From the NCBI GenBank assembly GCA_900547135.1, contig URFJ01000097.1, positions 1 to 7,490 on the forward strand: a DNA stretch of 7,490 nt, given 5' to 3'. The notes beneath the pieces are model-generated. The model was not told the DNA's origin and did not search any database. It worked only from the letters and a program-made list of their open reading frames with translations. Positions 5,438 to 7,490 of the stretch are shown piece after piece. Within the stretch, counting starts at the first letter, position 1; each line of letters opens with the position of its first letter. The stretch is from an uncultured Eubacteriales bacterium. Lineage in GTDB: Bacteria > Bacillota > Clostridia > Christensenellales > CAG-138. Both the position numbers and the translations under genes were made by a program.

Positions 5438-5857
5438 ATGAAACACATTAAATCACTGCTCTGCGCCGTGCTGGCGGCTGCGTTTATCCTTGCTCCGGCC
5501 GCGTTTGCGGCGGAACAAGCGGGTGACGCGGCGAATCCGGCCGCGTGCAGCCACAGCTGGGGGAGCGAGACTATATTTACATATTATGAGAGCATATCAA
5601 CAAAGAAGCATAATTTTGTAACTGCAGCCCGCTCAACATGTTCAAAATGCGGAATTACTAAAATTCGCGTTATCAGAAGTATGGAACAGAATCACCACGA
5701 CGCCTTGATATACAAGGCTGTTTGCGGAGGCGAGAAACACTACTATGATTATAGATGCGAAACCTGCCTTGGGTATATGTACACAATAACTGTGCCATGC
5801 CCACGCCCTGGGAACTGTCCAGGATTGCCTTTATCCATGATATTACTGCCAAAATAA
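5438..5857 (+). CDS. Small secreted Cys-rich protein, zinc-ribbon-like
   Basis: This is a 139-aa protein with a clear signal peptide: K2, H3, K5, hydrophobic 6-23, likely cleavage after A22-F23-A24. The mature part has eight Cys: C37, C68, C71, C96, C107, C110, C121 and C127. They include two CxxC pairs, CSKCG (68-72) and CETC (107-110), and a CSHSW motif (37-41), the pattern of zinc-ribbon or treble-clef modules in clostridial exported proteins. Several His (H39, H58, H86, H87, H101) could add metal ligands; disulfides are the alternative for an exported protein. ATG 5438 follows AAAGGGGA (5423-5430). The permease gene starts 63 nt after its stop on the same strand, so the two may be co-transcribed. 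No specific family or function is recognised. Confidence 0.8.
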   Translation: MKHIKSLLCAVLAAAFILAPAAFAAEQAGDAANPAACSHSWGSETIFTYYESISTKKHNFVTAARSTCSKCGITKIRVIRSMEQNHHDALIYKAVCGGEKHYYDYRCETCLGYMYTITVPCPRPGNCPGLPLSMILLPK

Positions 5858-5863
5858 CATAGT

Positions 5864-5886
5864 TAGCGAATGAGCGCGCTATTTTT
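5864..5886 (+). terminator. Weak terminator or attenuator between the Cys-rich gene and the permease
   Basis: TAGCG (5864-5868) and CGCTA (5877-5881) form a 5-bp stem with an 8-nt loop, followed directly by TTTTT (5882-5886). The stem is short, so partial read-through into the permease gene is expected. This could set unequal expression of the two genes. No separate promoter was found in the short gap before the permease. Confidence 0.4.
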
Positions 5887-5920
5887 GGCCGCCCTTTATA
5901 ACTATGGAAGGAGAGCAACT

Positions 5921-7490
5921 ATGACGTTTATAAAGCAGCTTCTCAGGTCGCCCGTAAGAATCGTGGCGTTTATACTTTTACTTGCCCTGTCGGGCGCAAT
6001 GCTATGTATTGGTCTTAACGCATATGCTGGCGTTAATGAGCAGGTAGCGGCGCTGAATGAAACCTATACGACTATAGCTGTTCCGGATTACCGCATTCCG
6101 GAGCTGTCGGATGTCTCACCCGATGATGATTGGAAGATGGAAGACTGGTTTGGCTTTATCCGATTAGATAATAAACGCAAACAGTTATTAATTCAGGCTA
6201 AGGAGGCTGCTGCGGTTTCAGAGCATGTTTCCTTAGCGGAAAAAAGAAGCATATTTACGGCATATATATTGAATAGCCGCGCGCTCATATCCAAAAGCGT
6301 TGATTGGAAAGAATATAGACAGGAGCTAGACCAGCCATATAGCCTTGCTGTGTTTGCTATATTATGCTCAAAGGTTGAAAGCTATGAAAGCACCTTTGAT
6401 TCTGAAATATATATATCCGATGATGATATTAAAAAAGAACGGGTCTGTACCGTAACCCAATATACGATATCGGCCGATGTCGAGGAAAGCCTGTCGCTGC
6501 ACAGCGATTATAAAATCCCTTCGGAACTTATAATTGATGGCAATATAATGAATAACGAGGGAGAGATCCCCTTTAAACAGGGAAGGCGTTATCTAGTCTG
6601 GGGGAGGTTCGCTGACCATCCCGTGAAACAGACAGGACTGGATACTTGGGAGGTAAATGAGAGCGTAACGCCAATGCTGACGTTGAATAACCACATAGTA
6701 TACAGAGGGCCTACGGCTGACTTGGATCAAGTTTATGAGAAGGAAGGGAAGCTATATCGGATAACCAATATGCTGGAAGCCTATCCCATATGTACCGAGC
6801 TTCCCGAAGGAATGGACGCGGAGGCGTTTTTATCCTCCGATGAAGGAAGGGTATGGCGTGAAGGGATTATGAAAGTCAGCGAGATAACCCTGCAGTCAGT
6901 GCCAGTAATCAGCACTGATAAGCTCGAGAGCATGCTGTTATTTAATAACCATGAGGCATATATAACCCAGGGCAGGTCATTCAATATAGACGAGTACAAA
7001 AACGGTGAAAAGGTATGCATTATAAACGCTGACTATGCGCAGAAAAATGGCCTGAGGACAGGGGACGCATTAGAGCTTTCATTCTATAATTCCGGATATG
7101 AAAAACAGGAGTATGTCTTTGGGGGCCATGATCCCAATAATTACACCACCCTAATCGCGGCGCGCCCATATACCCCTGACGTGGAGCTGTGCGAAGCGGA
7201 GGAATACACGGTGGTGGGCATATACCGGTCGATAGGTTTTTCATTTGGCAACTATTCGTTTTCGCCGAATACGGTATTCATCCCCGCCTCATCGGCAGCG
7301 CCGCCGCCAGCGCCGGAGGGCTATGAAACGGATAACATGGATGTACTATACTCAATTGTATTGAAAAACGGCATGTCGGATGCGTTTGAAGCGGAGCTGG
7401 AGGCGCAGGGCTATGGCGGATGTTTCCTATACTTTGATCAGGGTTACGCGCAGGCGTCAGAGGGGATAGACGCCATGGTCTTAAACGCCA
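5921..7490 (+). CDS. ABC transporter permease, MacB/FtsX type, 3' truncated by window edge
   Basis: ATG 5921 follows GGAAGGAGAG (5906-5915), and the frame stays open for 523 codons to the window edge. It begins MTFIKQLLRSPVR, a short basic cytoplasmic end, then one membrane helix (about 13-36), then an extracytoplasmic region of more than 480 residues with no second helix in view. Features of the MacB periplasmic core appear in its distal half: QGRSF with G351-R352, NGLRTGD with G381-D382, and YTVVGIY around 429-435, followed by FIP. FtsX-type permeases normally have the last three helices after this domain, here beyond the window. They pair with a MacB/LolD-type ATPase to export peptides or lipids or to drive surface mechanotransmission; no ATPase is visible. 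Residues about 40-340 match nothing recognised and make the domain unusually large. Confidence 0.85.
   Translation, partial: MTFIKQLLRSPVRIVAFILLLALSGAMLCIGLNAYAGVNEQVAALNETYTTIAVPDYRIPELSDVSPDDDWKMEDWFGFIRLDNKRKQLLIQAKEAAAVSEHVSLAEKRSIFTAYILNSRALISKSVDWKEYRQELDQPYSLAVFAILCSKVESYESTFDSEIYISDDDIKKERVCTVTQYTISADVEESLSLHSDYKIPSELIIDGNIMNNEGEIPFKQGRRYLVWGRFADHPVKQTGLDTWEVNESVTPMLTLNNHIVYRGPTADLDQVYEKEGKLYRITNMLEAYPICTELPEGMDAEAFLSSDEGRVWREGIMKVSEITLQSVPVISTDKLESMLLFNNHEAYITQGRSFNIDEYKNGEKVCIINADYAQKNGLRTGDALELSFYNSGYEKQEYVFGGHDPNNYTTLIAARPYTPDVELCEAEEYTVVGIYRSIGFSFGNYSFSPNTVFIPASSAAPPPAPEGYETDNMDVLYSIVLKNGMSDAFEAELEAQGYGGCFLYFDQGYAQASEGIDAMVLNA

Larger units (their letters stand above)
5378..5899. 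repeat. 13-bp perfect inverted repeat flanking the Cys-rich gene
   Basis: ATAAAGGGCGGCC (5378-5390) is the exact reverse complement of GGCCGCCCTTTAT (5887-5899). The two copies bracket the 5438-5857 gene, one just before its ribosome binding site and one just before that of the permease gene. In RNA the pairing can extend with G-U and A-U pairs. A 13-bp match is not far from chance expectation in a window this size, so its placement is the main reason to note it. Confidence 0.45.

Noticed and set aside
6781..7244. Open - strand frames opposite the permease gene
   Set aside because: They lie inside a continuous 523-codon + strand frame with a strong ribosome binding site and MacB-type motifs.

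Overview
The window looks like a piece of a low-to-moderate GC Bacillota (Clostridia-type) chromosome. The evidence is consensus AGGAGG-type ribosome binding sites, a near-consensus sigma-A promoter with a 17-bp spacer, lipobox signal peptides, GTG/TTG start choices and a TspO/MBR gene. No rRNA, tRNA, CRISPR array or insertion sequence was seen. Species cannot be named from the sequence.

Left third (1-2765): a + strand gene off the left edge ends at a terminator (43-77). Everything else here is on the - strand and reads right to left: a strong promoter (2736-2764), a secreted chymotrypsin-fold serine protease (1578-2705), then three paralogous small lipoproteins of 111-112 aa (1227-1565, 827-1162, 276-614). 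The last 16 codons of the protease recur as a relic (628-678) just upstream of the third lipoprotein, so a protease-lipoprotein unit was duplicated and the second protease copy lost. The conserved core of the lipoproteins resembles a short segment of the protease pro-region (protease residues 43-71, lipoprotein residues 34-61). This suggests that the lipoproteins are membrane-anchored, prodomain-like partners (inhibitor, chaperone or tether) of the protease. It is the most interesting hypothesis in the window and is inference, not proof.

Middle (2765-4874): an apparently gene-free 400-nt stretch, then two separately terminated - strand genes. One is a cytoplasmic serine beta-lactamase/DD-peptidase-family hydrolase with SxxK, YSN and HNGG motifs. 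The other is a five-helix TspO/MBR membrane protein.

Right third (4866-7490): an AT-rich 570-nt divergent intergenic region with a candidate + strand promoter, then a small secreted Cys-rich protein with zinc-ribbon-like CxxC pairs (5438-5857). After a weak attenuator-like hairpin comes the N-terminal 523 residues of a MacB/FtsX-type ABC transporter permease with an unusually large extracytoplasmic domain. The permease runs off the right edge, so its ATPase partner is not visible.
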